A DNA stretch of 40,506 nucleotides from Chloroflexota bacterium. Lineage in GTDB: Bacteria > Chloroflexota > Dehalococcoidia > SM23-28-2 > RBG-16-64-32. The stretch covers positions 1 through 40,506 of the forward strand of contig VBEI01000005.1 of assembly GCA_005882715.1 (NCBI GenBank), given 5' to 3'. The translations under genes and the position numbers were made by a program. Below the pieces are notes generated by a model. That model had not been told where the DNA came from. It did not search any database and saw only the letters and a program-made list of their open reading frames with translations. This document shows positions 28,743 through 38,922 of this stretch, piece after piece. Within the stretch, counting starts at the first letter, position 1; each line of letters begins with the position of its first letter.

Positions 28743-29717
28743 CTACGCGGCTACGGGCTCCGCCTTGCGCGCGCCGTCCACCATCCGCTTGAGCTTCTCG
28801 AAGGCGGTTTCGCGGGGGAGATATTCGAGGCCGCAGGACGGGTTGACATAAATACGGTCGGGTGTGACCGATTGGGACAGCCGGCGGATCGACTCCTCGA
28901 TCTGCTCGATCGACTCGATGCGAGTATTTCTGCCGTCGACGATGCCGGCGCCGAGCTTTTTGTCGAAGCGGACCGACTTTACGGCCTCCCAGTTATCGCG
29001 ACCGGACACGAAATCCAAGCCGATGGTGGCGACCGGGAGATCCAGCAGGGCGGGGAGGATGCCGGCGGCGCTGCCGAACCAGGTGTAGACGGCCGTTTCC
29101 GTCTGCACACCGTTCAGCATGCGCGTCAGAGCGCGCGAGAAGATATCGATATCGTCCTTGTTGAAGACGATCACAGGGTCGTTCACCTGGATGATTGGCG
29201 CGCCGGCCTCGGCAAGAGCCTGCACTTCATTTCGCAGTTCCTCTGCCAGCGCTAGCGCGAGCTTCTCCCGGCTGCCGTAGTGCTTGTCGAGCGACAGCGC
29301 TGCAAGCGTGTAGGGGCCCGTGATGATCGCTTTTAAGGGCTTGGCGCTGTTCTCGGCGGCGAAGCGGTAGTCGCGAACCAGGATCGGTTCGCGCCAGGAG
29401 ACGGGCCCGGTGACTTCCGGACGGCGGTAGTAAGTATTCGTATCGAGGTAGCGCTCGAGGCTGCCGATTTCAACCCCACCGAGGCGCCGCATGACATAAG
29501 TCTGGTCATCGTCCCAGCGCGCCTGGCCGTCCGTGATGACTTCGACCCCCGCCTCGATCTGCTCGCCGATCACCTCGACCGTCACCTCGTCCTCGATGCG
29601 CGCAAGCTCCTCGCTCGTTATTTCGCCGCGGTCGCGGCGGTTGATGGCCTGGCGCAGACGGGCCGGGCGGGGACGGTTCGGGATCTTGGGGTAGTTGCCG
29701 ACGACAGTTGTCTGCAT
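28743..29717 (-). CDS. MetE-family paralog with altered zinc-ligand motif
   Basis: TTVVGNYPKIPNRPRPARLR, NTYYRRPEVTGP, IVDGRNTRIES, NPSCGLEYLPR; VYTWFGSA where paralog has HTHICYG. Confidence 0.82.
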   Translation of the reverse strand: MQTTVVGNYPKIPNRPRPARLRQAINRRDRGEITSEELARIEDEVTVEVIGEQIEAGVEVITDGQARWDDDQTYVMRRLGGVEIGSLERYLDTNTYYRRPEVTGPVSWREPILVRDYRFAAENSAKPLKAIITGPYTLAALSLDKHYGSREKLALALAEELRNEVQALAEAGAPIIQVNDPVIVFNKDDIDIFSRALTRMLNGVQTETAVYTWFGSAAGILPALLDLPVATIGLDFVSGRDNWEAVKSVRFDKKLGAGIVDGRNTRIESIEQIEESIRRLSQSVTPDRIYVNPSCGLEYLPRETAFEKLKRMVDGARKAEPVAA

Positions 29718-29720
29718 GGT

Positions 29721-29852
29721 TCAGCCTTTCTCTTCTGTGGAAGATTTCAGCTGCTCGATCTCTTCCTTGACCTCGCTCAGCTCATCCTCGTCCTCACCGC
29801 GATCCTCCTCGAGCATCTTCAAGTACTCATCACGGCGGGAAAGCGCCAGGCG
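29721..29852 (-). CDS. Candidate small acidic protein, or C-terminal part of a frameshifted gene, directly upstream of MetE paralog
   Basis: Open minus frame RLALSRRDEYLKMLEEDRGEDEDELSEVKEEIEQLKSSTEEKG* ending 3 nt before the MetE start; GC-rich third positions; not in supplied ORF track. Upper bound is stop at 29853-29855; in-frame ATG at 29816. Confidence 0.45.
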   Translation of the reverse strand, partial: RLALSRRDEYLKMLEEDRGEDEDELSEVKEEIEQLKSSTEEKG

Positions 29853-29949
29853 CTACGGAACCAGAAGCCGAGTGGCGGGGCGAACCGAAGCGGAACCAGC
29901 GTTGCGGCAATGTCAGACAGGAATCAGCGCAGAAATACGAGCGAAAGCC

Positions 29950-29979
29950 AGTCTAGCATCGGGTATTGAACCCGGTCAA
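29950..29979 (-). promoter_or_regulatory. Putative sigma70-type promoter for the minus-strand MetE cluster
   Basis: Minus strand TTGACC - 18 nt - TAGACT, spacer contains perfect inverted repeat CGGGT-TCAAT-ACCCG. Confidence 0.5.
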
Positions 29980-30287
29980 ACGGGATCTGCAGTCCCGGGT
30001 AATATGTTCGCACTATATATGTTATGGTACCTGCCACGTGCAGCAGAGTGGCTGGGGGCTGCCCGGAAGCGCGCTCTTCCTGACGCGGCGTGAACCTGCA
30101 AGGACGGCGAGAGGACCTCGTGCGAACCACAGTCCTCAAATTGCCAGGCGGGTATGCCGGTGCTACACTAATTGGCGATTAGCACTCATCCGAAGCTGGC
30201 TTTACATCCGAACTATCTCACGAAGACAGACGGCGGCCTGCGGGCCGCCATTTATGTCAAAAGCTCTGAAATCGAGGTGACTGGCTG

Positions 30288-31523
30288 ATGTGGAAGACGA
30301 TCAAGCTTGGGACGGCGGCCGTCGCGCTGGCGTTCGTCATCCTCATGGTGGGGGTGGTCGGTTACGCGATTGGCGACACCGGCGCTTCGAGTTCGGGCAC
30401 CTCGCGCCAGGCGGAACAGAGTAGCCAGAGCCAGGGCTACTCTGTTCTGGATGAAATCCAAGGCATTCTGAAAGAGGACTTCGTCGCGCCCGATGCGGTG
30501 AACCCTGATACCTTGCAGAAAGGCGCGATCAACGGGCTCATTCAGTCGCTCGGTGATCCGCACACGGTATACATCTCGCCTGAAGACTTTGCGGTCGGGA
30601 TAGACATCATCTCCGGCGCTTTCCAGGGCATCGGTGCGCAGGTCGACCAGGACCCGGCCACGGGGCAAATCGTGATCGTCGCGCCCTTCCGCGATTCACC
30701 CGCGGAGAAGGCGGGAATACTGCCAGGCGACGTGCTGTTGTCGGTCAATGGCGAATCCGCCGAAGGCTGGACAGTGGCCGACGCCGTGAAGAAGATCCGG
30801 GGCCCAGAAGGAACTCAGGTTACGCTGTCGGTGCGTCACAGCGACAAGAGCGAGGCGCAGTTAACAATCGAGCGCGCCACCATTCAGATCCCGACCGTCT
30901 TTCCGGAAGAAGTGCGGGGACAAGACGGCAACCCGGTGAGCGATCTCGCCTATCTGGAAATCCAGCAGTTCACCGAGCAGACGGCAGGCGACTTGAATAA
31001 GGAACTGAAGCGTATACAGGACGCCGGCTACAAGGGGCTGATCCTGGACCTGCGGCGTAATCCCGGCGGCGGGCTGGACGCGACAGTTGATGTTGCCGAC
31101 ATGTTCCTGGACGATGGAGTCATACTCACCCAGGTGGACCGCAACGGCCACGAGACGGTCTACAACGCTAAGCCGGGCCACGTCACGGACCTGCCGGTGG
31201 CGGTTCTCGTCGGCCCCGGCTCGGCGAGCGGCTCGGAGGTCCTGGCGGGGGCTCTGCGCGACCATGGGCGGGCGAAGCTGATCGGCGAAAAGACCTTCGG
31301 CAAAGGCTCCGTCAACCATATTCGCAATCTGTCCAACGGCGGCGCCCTATACGTCACGATTGCGCGCTGGCGAACGCCCAACGGCGAATTGATCGAAGGC
31401 GTGGGGCTCCAGCCGGACGTGCCCGTCGCACTGACTCCTGAAGATGTTCAGGCCCACCGCGACCCTCAGCTCTTCGCCGCGATTGACTTTCTGCAAAACG
31501 GCGCGCAGGCGCAGCGCCAGTAG
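30288..31523 (+). CDS. S41 family carboxyl-terminal processing peptidase (PDZ-containing)
   Basis: N-terminal TM, PDZ AEKAGILPGDVLLSVNGESAEG, LRRNPGGGLDATVDVADMFL, GSASGSEVLAGAL, GEKTFGKGSVN. Confidence 0.93.
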   Translation: MWKTIKLGTAAVALAFVILMVGVVGYAIGDTGASSSGTSRQAEQSSQSQGYSVLDEIQGILKEDFVAPDAVNPDTLQKGAINGLIQSLGDPHTVYISPEDFAVGIDIISGAFQGIGAQVDQDPATGQIVIVAPFRDSPAEKAGILPGDVLLSVNGESAEGWTVADAVKKIRGPEGTQVTLSVRHSDKSEAQLTIERATIQIPTVFPEEVRGQDGNPVSDLAYLEIQQFTEQTAGDLNKELKRIQDAGYKGLILDLRRNPGGGLDATVDVADMFLDDGVILTQVDRNGHETVYNAKPGHVTDLPVAVLVGPGSASGSEVLAGALRDHGRAKLIGEKTFGKGSVNHIRNLSNGGALYVTIARWRTPNGELIEGVGLQPDVPVALTPEDVQAHRDPQLFAAIDFLQNGAQAQRQ

Positions 31524-31557
31524 TTTTATGTAAAGCCCTACCCTGCCGGAGAGCAGC

Positions 31558-32010
31558 TTGGGCGAGAAGACCGTTTCCGTCAATCGCAAAGCCACCCACG
31601 ACTACCACATCCTGCGCACCGTCGAGGCAGGGCTGTCGCTCCTGGGCACCGAGATCAAGTCGATCCGCGACGGCCACGTCAGCATTCGCGAGGCCTACGT
31701 CCGCCCGCAAAACGGCGAGATGTGGCTTGTGGGCGCGCATATAGCCCAGTACGCGCCGGCAGGCCGTGACAACCACGAGGCGACCCGCTCGCGCAGGCTC
31801 CTTCTGCATCGGAGGGAGATCAACGAGTTGGAGCGCGAGAGCCAGTCGGGTGGGACGACCGTCGTCCCCTTGAGGCTCTACCTCAAGGACGGCAGGGCAA
31901 AACTGGAGATAGCGCTGGCGCGCGGTAAGAAGTCTTATGACAAGCGCGAAGCGATCGCCAAGCGCGACGCGGACCGTCAAATGCAGCGCGCTCTGCGCAG
32001 ACGAAGCTGA
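31558..32010 (+). CDS. smpB: SsrA-binding protein SmpB
   Basis: VSVNRKATHDYHILRTVEAGLSLLGTEIKSIRDGHVSIREAYV, YLKDGRAKLEIALARGKKSYDKRE; likely TTG start. Confidence 0.95.
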   Translation: MGEKTVSVNRKATHDYHILRTVEAGLSLLGTEIKSIRDGHVSIREAYVRPQNGEMWLVGAHIAQYAPAGRDNHEATRSRRLLLHRREINELERESQSGGTTVVPLRLYLKDGRAKLEIALARGKKSYDKREAIAKRDADRQMQRALRRRS

Positions 32011-32031
32011 GCACGTTCGCCTCGTGCAACA

Positions 32032-32068
32032 AATCGCCCGTCGGCCGCTGCAGGGCCGGCGGGCGATT
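32032..32068. terminator. Bidirectional terminator between convergent smpB and TadG-like gene
   Basis: AATCGCCCGTCGGCC-GCTGCAG-GGCCGGCGGGCGATT, about 15-bp stem with one G-T. Confidence 0.7.
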
Positions 32069-32087
32069 CGCTTCGAAGGTTCAGTAA

Positions 32088-33176
32088 TTACTCAATCAGG
32101 CGGCGCACTGAGACCGAGCTGAGCGGGTCGAAGGCCCCGATGAAGCTGGCCGCCTGGGAGTAAATCGCGTCAACCATCGTGATCTGGACCTCCCAGTGGC
32201 CTTTGCCACCCGTGCAACTCGTGGCGCCGACGCAGGTGTAGCCCTGCAGAAAGGCGAGCGCCCATCCCTGGATCGTAACCGTCTTCACCGGGTCTCCGTT
32301 CAGCGTGACGACCGGAACAATTATGATCCGCGGGCTGGCCGGGCACGCCACTTCGTACTTTGGTACCCCGGAGGGGTTCGGGCCGAACACTTCGCCGAAG
32401 TCGTCCTTGCGATTGCCGTTCTTGTCGCAGCCGGCGGTGGGCTCGGCAGTCAGGCGCTGGTCAATGCCGTGTCCGGTGCCGCCCACTTTGTTGCCGTCCA
32501 GGGCGTCAATGACGGAAGTCTGGCATGCAGGCTCAGTCTGGCCCTGAGCGCAGTAAACGGTATCGGCCGTTCCGTCGATGATGTTGGATTGGTATTCGCT
32601 GGAGCCACCGCCATTACCATCGAGGTCCAGCGCGCCGTACCAGCCGGTGGGCCCTATGCCGGCACCCACCTTGACGCTACAGTTCATATCAACGATCGGG
32701 TTGCCTGCTGGGTCCAGGCAAGTCGAATCACCGAGTACTATCGCCCACGGCATCAAGTTATTGTTCCCCGACACCGACCCGATCCGGGCTGCCGCGCTGG
32801 CGCCGACACCGCTGCTGGTCTTACCGAGAACCCGGCCAAATATCCAGCTGAACTGACGCTCGACCTCGACGTACATCGTGTCGTTAGGGTAGTCAGTCGT
32901 ACGCACCTCTATCGTCTTGAGCTCGCCGGATGATACGCCGTGCTTCGCGGCCCATTCGGCCGCTTTAGACTTCGCGGCTGCCGGGTTCGCTGGTAGTTCA
33001 GCGACGCCGGCCAATGCAGCGGCGTCGGCCGTGTTCTGAAGGTGTCGCCGGTCCTCGAAGAAGAGGCCAAGGTCAATAGCCATGGCTGTGAAGCCCAGAA
33101 GGACTGTCAGGGCCAGGACGAAAATCAGAAGGGTCTGCCCTCGTTCGCGCCTGTCGACTGCTTGTGTTGTACTCAT
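32088..33176 (-). CDS. TadG/TadE-like Flp pilus-assembly type protein
   Basis: RRERGQTLLIFVLALTVLLGFTAMAIDLGLFFEDRRHLQNTADAAALAGVAEL. Confidence 0.82.
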   Translation of the reverse strand: MSTTQAVDRRERGQTLLIFVLALTVLLGFTAMAIDLGLFFEDRRHLQNTADAAALAGVAELPANPAAAKSKAAEWAAKHGVSSGELKTIEVRTTDYPNDTMYVEVERQFSWIFGRVLGKTSSGVGASAAARIGSVSGNNNLMPWAIVLGDSTCLDPAGNPIVDMNCSVKVGAGIGPTGWYGALDLDGNGGGSSEYQSNIIDGTADTVYCAQGQTEPACQTSVIDALDGNKVGGTGHGIDQRLTAEPTAGCDKNGNRKDDFGEVFGPNPSGVPKYEVACPASPRIIIVPVVTLNGDPVKTVTIQGWALAFLQGYTCVGATSCTGGKGHWEVQITMVDAIYSQAASFIGAFDPLSSVSVRRLIE

Positions 33177-33475
33177 AAGTGCTTTCCTCTCAAGGCTCTT
33201 TACCTGTTATGTAGGTTATCGTGGAGGTACGCCCGGTGTCGGTTTACCTGCAGTTAACGTTGGTGAATGCTCGGTTAAGGCTTTCAGGCGCAAGGTGGCA
33301 CAACTAAGCGAGGGCCTGTTCGTGCAGGTCGCCGCTTGTTCGGAGGAAGAGACACGCGCAGCAGTGCTCCCGCGCCCGCTTGGGTAAACGAGTCCCAGTT
33401 CGGCTGGGAGCTTGGTTAAGAGATTTATGTCGAGGCGGCAGCGCCGGATACTCAGGCGTGGTAAAATGATTGCAC

Positions 33476-33835
33476 GGGGACGAAAGGGTTCGACAGGGAA
33501 GGTTGAGCCCGGATTGCAGGCCGAGTTCGTCACCAACTCGAAAATCAGGTGGCGCTAAAAGTAACTGGCAGAACAAACCAGTACGCACTGGCTGCCTAAT
33601 CTAGGCTAGTCACGTTGGGTCCAGGCCTCACCCCGATGGGCAGGGCCCGACGCCGCAATGTCGGGGTGCTGTCTCTCCGACGCCGATGCAGAGAGACCTA
33701 AGACTTTTCGGCTGGCGCGGCGGCAAGTTAGCCGCGGACGTACGTCGCGCGAGATTGAAACGACGGCTAAGCCTGTAGGAGATTCGGGGAGGCTTTCCTC
33801 TGGACGAGGGGTTCGATTCCCCTCCGTCTCCACCA
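33476..33835 (+). ncRNA. ssrA: Transfer-messenger RNA (tmRNA, SsrA)
   Basis: 5' GGGGACGaaagGGTTCGACAGG; tag region ending ...YALAA (TACGCACTGGCTGCCTAA); 3' GAGGGGTTCGATTCCCCTCCGTCTCCACCA; TAAAAT -10 box about 9 nt upstream. Confidence 0.96.
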
Positions 33836-33847
33836 TGAATATTGCTG

Positions 33848-33881
33848 GCCCCTTCCGGCAACTAAACGCGCTGGAAGGGGC
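33848..33881 (+). terminator. tmRNA terminator-like hairpin
   Basis: GCCCCTTCC ... GGAAGGGGC 9-bp stem followed by TTATTGATTT. Confidence 0.65.
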
Positions 33882-34250
33882 TTATTGATTTATGTCCACC
33901 AAGCCCCGCCTGCCGGGGCGGTTCGGGACGCCGGCACGCGGTTTCGTGTACAGGGATAACACGACGGGGGTGGCGCCTGGGTGTAGCGGGGAGAGCTTCG
34001 TTCCGTCACGGGCACAGGACCACCCGCGACGGCGCGATTCACTGCGACCCGCGCCTTCGGACCTGGGTTCGCGGGTTGGCGTCTTTTCAGTGGCTGAGGC
34101 GATGAAGATAGCGGTCTAGGGCTCCACGCGGGGTTTGTCTCGGAGCATCTCGTTGGTGGGCGCCCGGATGACAAATCACTCTGCGGGTGAGGCAGTAGAC
34201 TAAAGGTGCTGGAGAACATCCCGTGTACGGCAAGCTAGGGACGAAGGAAC

Positions 34251-36998
34251 ATGAGTGACGTTGCACTACACGGACGCCTAATCGGCCGCGACCGGGAAAT
34301 GCGCGCTCTCGCGGATTTACTGGCCGGCATCCAGGAGCGCGGCGCTGCGGTCATAGTTCGCGGCGAGGCAGGCATCGGCAAATCCTCGCTGGTCGCAGCC
34401 GCGAGCGACAGGGCTCGAGAACGCGGAGTTCAGGTTCTGACGGCCGCGGCTGTTCAGTGCGAGACGCACCTTCCATTTGCGGGTCTGCACCAGCTTCTGC
34501 TCCCCATCCTTGCCGACGCCGATCACCTCCCGCCACCGCAGAGGCGAGCGCTTGATGCCGCGTTTGGAGTGGTCGACGAGAGGGCGCCCGAGCCCTTTGT
34601 TATCGCGCTGGCGACCCTGCACCTGCTTTCGGACGCCGCAGCCCGCGCCCCCCTGCTACTTATCGTTGAAGACGCCCACTGGCTGGACCGTCCGACGGCG
34701 GACGTCTTGACCTTCGTTGCCCGCCGTCTCGAGGGCGATCCCGTCCTTATGCTTGTAGCGATTCGCGACGGCTACGAGAGTCCACTCGATGCGGTCGGAC
34801 TGTAGGAGCTGCGCGTCGATCGCCTTGATGAGGCATCGGCTGCGGATTTGCTTGACGCGCACAACCCTGACCTGGATTCGGCCGTCCGAACTCGATTGCT
34901 CGAAGAGGCCGAGGGTAACCCATTGGCCTTAGTTGAGTTGCCGGCGGCTCTGAAAACCGACGACATTGCGGCGACGATGCACCCCGCATTGCTGCCGCTT
35001 ACCGCTCGCTTAGAACGGGCCTTCTCGGCGCGCGCATCAGAGTTGTCCGATTCAGCTCGTACCGCGTTACTGGTGGCCGCCGCGGACGATCAAGGGTTGT
35101 TAAGCGAAGTGCTGGCCGCGACGAGTATCGTCGACGGTCCAGAGCACGACGACGCAGTGCTCGCGCCGGCGATCGACGCCGGACTGGTCAAACTGGAAAT
35201 GCCGTACCTTCGCTTTCACCATCCTCTCGTCAGGTCGGCCATCTATCAGTCTGCGAGCATCTCCGAACGTGGGGCGGCGCACGCGGCGCTGGCTAAAGCG
35301 CTGACCCACGATCCAGACCGCCGGGCGTGGCACCTCGCTGCGGCCGCGACCGGACCAGACGAGAAAGTGGCGTTGGAACTTGACGAGGCGGCGGCCCGGG
35401 CGCAGCGGCGAGGGGCGACCGCCGTGGCGGTCGCGGCACTGGAAAGCGCAGCCCGGCTCAGCGACGACCCTACTCGCCGGGGCAGCCGGCTGCTACGCGC
35501 GGCCGAGCTAGCCTTCGAGCTGGGGCGACTCGACGTCGTGCTCCCTCTATTTCAAGAGGCGGAGCGGCTCGAACTGGCTCCCCTTGAGAGAGGGCGGATG
35601 ACGTGGATTCGGGAGATGATGGATCCTCGCAGCCTCGGTGACGTCGCGAGAGTACGTTCCTTAATAGACACCGCCGATCGTGCTCGCGAGGAGGGGGATA
35701 CTGATCTCGCGCTGAACCTCCTCATGCACGCAGCTGCCATGTGCTGGTGGACCGATCCCGGGAAGGAGGCGCGAGATAGCGCTGAGCGGGCTGGCTCTCT
35801 CGATAGCGACGCGAGGCTAGTGGTAATCCTTGCCTTCTCGGCGCCACTCGATCGCGGCCGGGTCGTAATCGATCACCTCGCACATGCGGCATCAGATAGC
35901 GGGAGAGATGCCTTATCCTCGGGATTGCTAGGCGGCGCCGCGACAATGATCGGCGCCTTCGATATCGCGGCCAGGTTCAACGCGGAGTCGGTCGCGGGCT
36001 TACGGGCGCAAGGCCGGCTGAACACTCTGGTTCGTGTGCTCTTCCACCATGCATGGTCGTCATTCAACTTGGCTGACTGGACGGTGGCCATTGCCGCGGC
36101 CGAGGAGGTCAGCCGCTTGGCTGAGGAAACCCGACAGCCAGACCTGGCGGCGGGAGCTCAAGTCGTCCAGTCGATGCTGGCAGCGGTGCGTGGAGAGACC
36201 GAAGTCGCGCAGGGTCTGGCTACGGAGGTCGAGCGGACTGTTCGGTCCAAGGGGTTTGGTTTCATGCTGGCCCTCGTTCAGATGGCGCGTGGCCTGACGT
36301 CCCTCTCTGGCGGGCTCCATGACGAGGCATATGGGCACTTGATTCGACTGTTCGACCATGCCGATCCCGCCTATCACCCCTTCGTTTGCGGATGGGGGAT
36401 GGCAGATCTCGCCGAGGCCGCGGTGCTCAGCGGAAACAGGGAGGCCGCACGGGCTCTCCTGGCAGAACAGCAGCCGATCGCTGATCAGGCCCCATCGACG
36501 TGGCTTCACATGGCTGTGCAATACGCCCGCCCGCTGCTGGCGGAGGACGAGGACGCCGAACCTTTATTCAAATCCGCCCTTGGTGCTGGCATGTCCCGGT
36601 GGCCTCTCTATTGGGCACGCTTGCAGCTGGCCTTCGGCATGTGGCTACGGCGTCAGCGACGCGCCGGTGAGTCACGAGTGTCGCTACGTGCCGCTCGTGA
36701 TGCGTTCGACGCTCTCGGCGCCCTCCCGTGGGGGGAGCGGGCCCGTCAGGAACTGCGCGCCGCAGGCGAGATGAGCCGTCGCCCATCGCCCGGCGCATTG
36801 GATTACCTCTCGCCTCAAGAGCTACAGGTCGCCTTGATGGCGGCCGAAGGAATGACCAATAGGCAGATCGGCCAGCAACTCTACCTGTCCCACCGAACCG
36901 TCAGTACCCACCTATACCGTATCTTCCAGAAGCTCGGGATCACTGCGCGGTCTCAGTTGCCTAATGCGCTGAGCACCCAGACCGTTTCCCCACTCTAG
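34251..36998 (+). pseudogene. MalT/LuxR-family ATPase regulator interrupted by one in-frame TAG at 34803-34805
   Basis: ORFs 34251-34805 and 34848-36998 are in the same frame; Walker A GEAGIGKSSL and Walker B LLLIVEDAHWLD in part 1; LuxR HTH LSPQELQVALMAAEGMTNRQIGQQLYLSHRTVSTHLYRIFQKLG in part 2. Confidence 0.85.
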
Positions 36999-37301
36999 CC
37001 GCTGGACGCCGCTGCACGTCAGCGCGCGTAAGCACCCATTAAGCCACAGGCGCAGAGCGTGCGACGTTTGATTAACGTGCAGAAGCCCGGCGTATATACG
37101 TCATGTTACGGATGCTGAACCCCGTCCGCGCCCGGCATTCTAGGGTTGTCGGTGCCCATACGTCCCTCAACCAAAGGAACCCTGGCAGAGCGATCCAGCT
37201 GATCTCAACAGAGTCATTTGACTGAAGCGAGCTTCCCCCGACCCGCCCTACCGTCGAGACTGCATCAGCCGAGTTTTCAAAGAAGCAAAGGGAGGTAAGC
37301 C

Positions 37302-38849
37302 ATGAGCGAGCAGGCGTACGTGCGGGAAGCGGCTGGGAAAGGCCCGTCGATTCGCTCCGATAGCGGCGAAGTCGCGTCAACCACCGCCCCACGCTGGCTA
37401 GCGCTCCTCGTGCTCTGCTCCGGGTTGCTGATGATCGTCCTCGACCAGACCATCGTCAACGTGGCGCTGCCGTCCATCCAAAGCGACCTCGGCTTTTCAC
37501 AATCGAGCCTCGCCTGGGTGATCAACGCTTACCTGATCGCCTTCGGTGGCCTCCTCCTTCTGGCTGGACGGCTCGGCGATCTCATCGGCCGCAAGCGTAT
37601 ATTTCTGATTGGCCTGGCCCTCTTTACCACCGCCTCGCTCTTGTGCGGAATTTCTTGGAGTCCCGCGATGCTCGTAGCGGCACGGTTCGTTCAGGGCGTT
37701 GGCGGCGCCATGACCTCTGCCGTGATCCTGGGCATGATCGTCACGCTATTTCCCTTGCCGCGCGAGCGGGCCCGAGCGATCGGTGTCTACAGCTTCGTTG
37801 CGAGCGGTGGCGCCGCCATCGGCCTTCTCGCCGGTGGCGCTATCACCGAGGCGATCAGCTGGAACTGGATCTTTTTCGTCAACCTACCGATCGGAATCGC
37901 GGCCTTCCTCACTGCTATCCGAATCCTCGGGACTGAGCAGGGAATAGGCCTCAGCGGGGGAGCCGACGTCAGTGGCGCCGTCCTCGTGACCGGCGCGCTG
38001 ATGCTCGGGGTATACACGCTCGTCGAAGCCGCGGACTATGGTTGGGCTTCCTTGCACACTGTGGGCCTCGGCGCCCTTTCGATAGCGTTGCTGGCGGCAT
38101 TCGTTGTTCGTCAGGCAACGGCGGCCAAGCCACTCCTTCCATTACGCATCTTCAAGTCGCGCAACGTCTCGGGCGCCAACGCTACTGTTGCGCTGATGAT
38201 CGGCGGATTCTTCGGGATGTTTTTCCTCGGAGCGCTGTACATGCAGCGCGTGCTCGGCTACGGTCCGGTCGAGGTCGGCCTCGCCTTCCTGCCCGTCGCA
38301 CTCCTAATCGGGACGCTCGCGCTGGGTTTCTCCGCGCGGCTGAACACGCGTTTCGGCCCCGGGACGGTGTTGGTCCCCGGCCTATCGCTCGGTGTGGCCG
38401 CGCTGGCGCTGCTCACGCGCGCACCCGTCGAGGCCGACTACGTCACCGACATATTGCCAGCGATGCTGCTGCTCGGCGTCGGCGCCGGCCTTTCCTTCCC
38501 GGCGCTGACGACCCTGGCGATGTCGGGCGCCACGCCCAGCGACTCGGGTCTCGCCTCAGGCCTAATCAATACAACGCAGCAGGTCGGCGGCGCGCTAGGT
38601 CTCTCGATTCTGGCGACACTCGCTACTTCACGAACGGATGCTCAACTCTCCGACGGAGTGAGCACGGCGTCCGCTCTCACCAGCGGCTACCATCTCGCCT
38701 TCGGCGTCGGGGCGGCCTTCATTGCGGCAGCGCTCGCGCTGGCGGTGGCATTGCTGCAGAAGCGGGCCGAACCGCGTGTCGAGAGTGCTCCCGAATCCGA
38801 GACCTCGCAGCCGATGATACCCGCAGTCTCTACGAGGCGTTGCCCATGA
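37302..38849 (+). CDS. MFS transporter, DHA2/EmrB-QacA-like
   Basis: VLDQTIVNVALPSIQSDLGFS, LAGRLGDLIGRKRIFLIGL, many TM segments; SD gggaggt. Confidence 0.93.
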   Translation: MSEQAYVREAAGKGPSIRSDSGEVASTTAPRWLALLVLCSGLLMIVLDQTIVNVALPSIQSDLGFSQSSLAWVINAYLIAFGGLLLLAGRLGDLIGRKRIFLIGLALFTTASLLCGISWSPAMLVAARFVQGVGGAMTSAVILGMIVTLFPLPRERARAIGVYSFVASGGAAIGLLAGGAITEAISWNWIFFVNLPIGIAAFLTAIRILGTEQGIGLSGGADVSGAVLVTGALMLGVYTLVEAADYGWASLHTVGLGALSIALLAAFVVRQATAAKPLLPLRIFKSRNVSGANATVALMIGGFFGMFFLGALYMQRVLGYGPVEVGLAFLPVALLIGTLALGFSARLNTRFGPGTVLVPGLSLGVAALALLTRAPVEADYVTDILPAMLLLGVGAGLSFPALTTLAMSGATPSDSGLASGLINTTQQVGGALGLSILATLATSRTDAQLSDGVSTASALTSGYHLAFGVGAAFIAAALALAVALLQKRAEPRVESAPESETSQPMIPAVSTRRCP

Positions 38850-38922
38850 GCACCGTCACCGCCGAACCTTTGGTGTCGCTCCCAATACAACTGCGGTCGC
38901 ACCGCAGACTAAGGAGGCTTCT

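Noticed and set aside
27991-28851. 286-aa plus-strand ORF opposite the MetE genes
   Set aside because: Antisense of a recognised enzyme and it bridges an intergenic gap; no recognisable domain.
32196-32933. 245-aa plus-strand ORF opposite the TadG-like gene
   Set aside because: Antisense shadow of a recognisable protein.
33606-33888. Small ORFs over the tmRNA on both strands
   Set aside because: They lie within ssrA, whose ends, tag and T-arm are recognisable.
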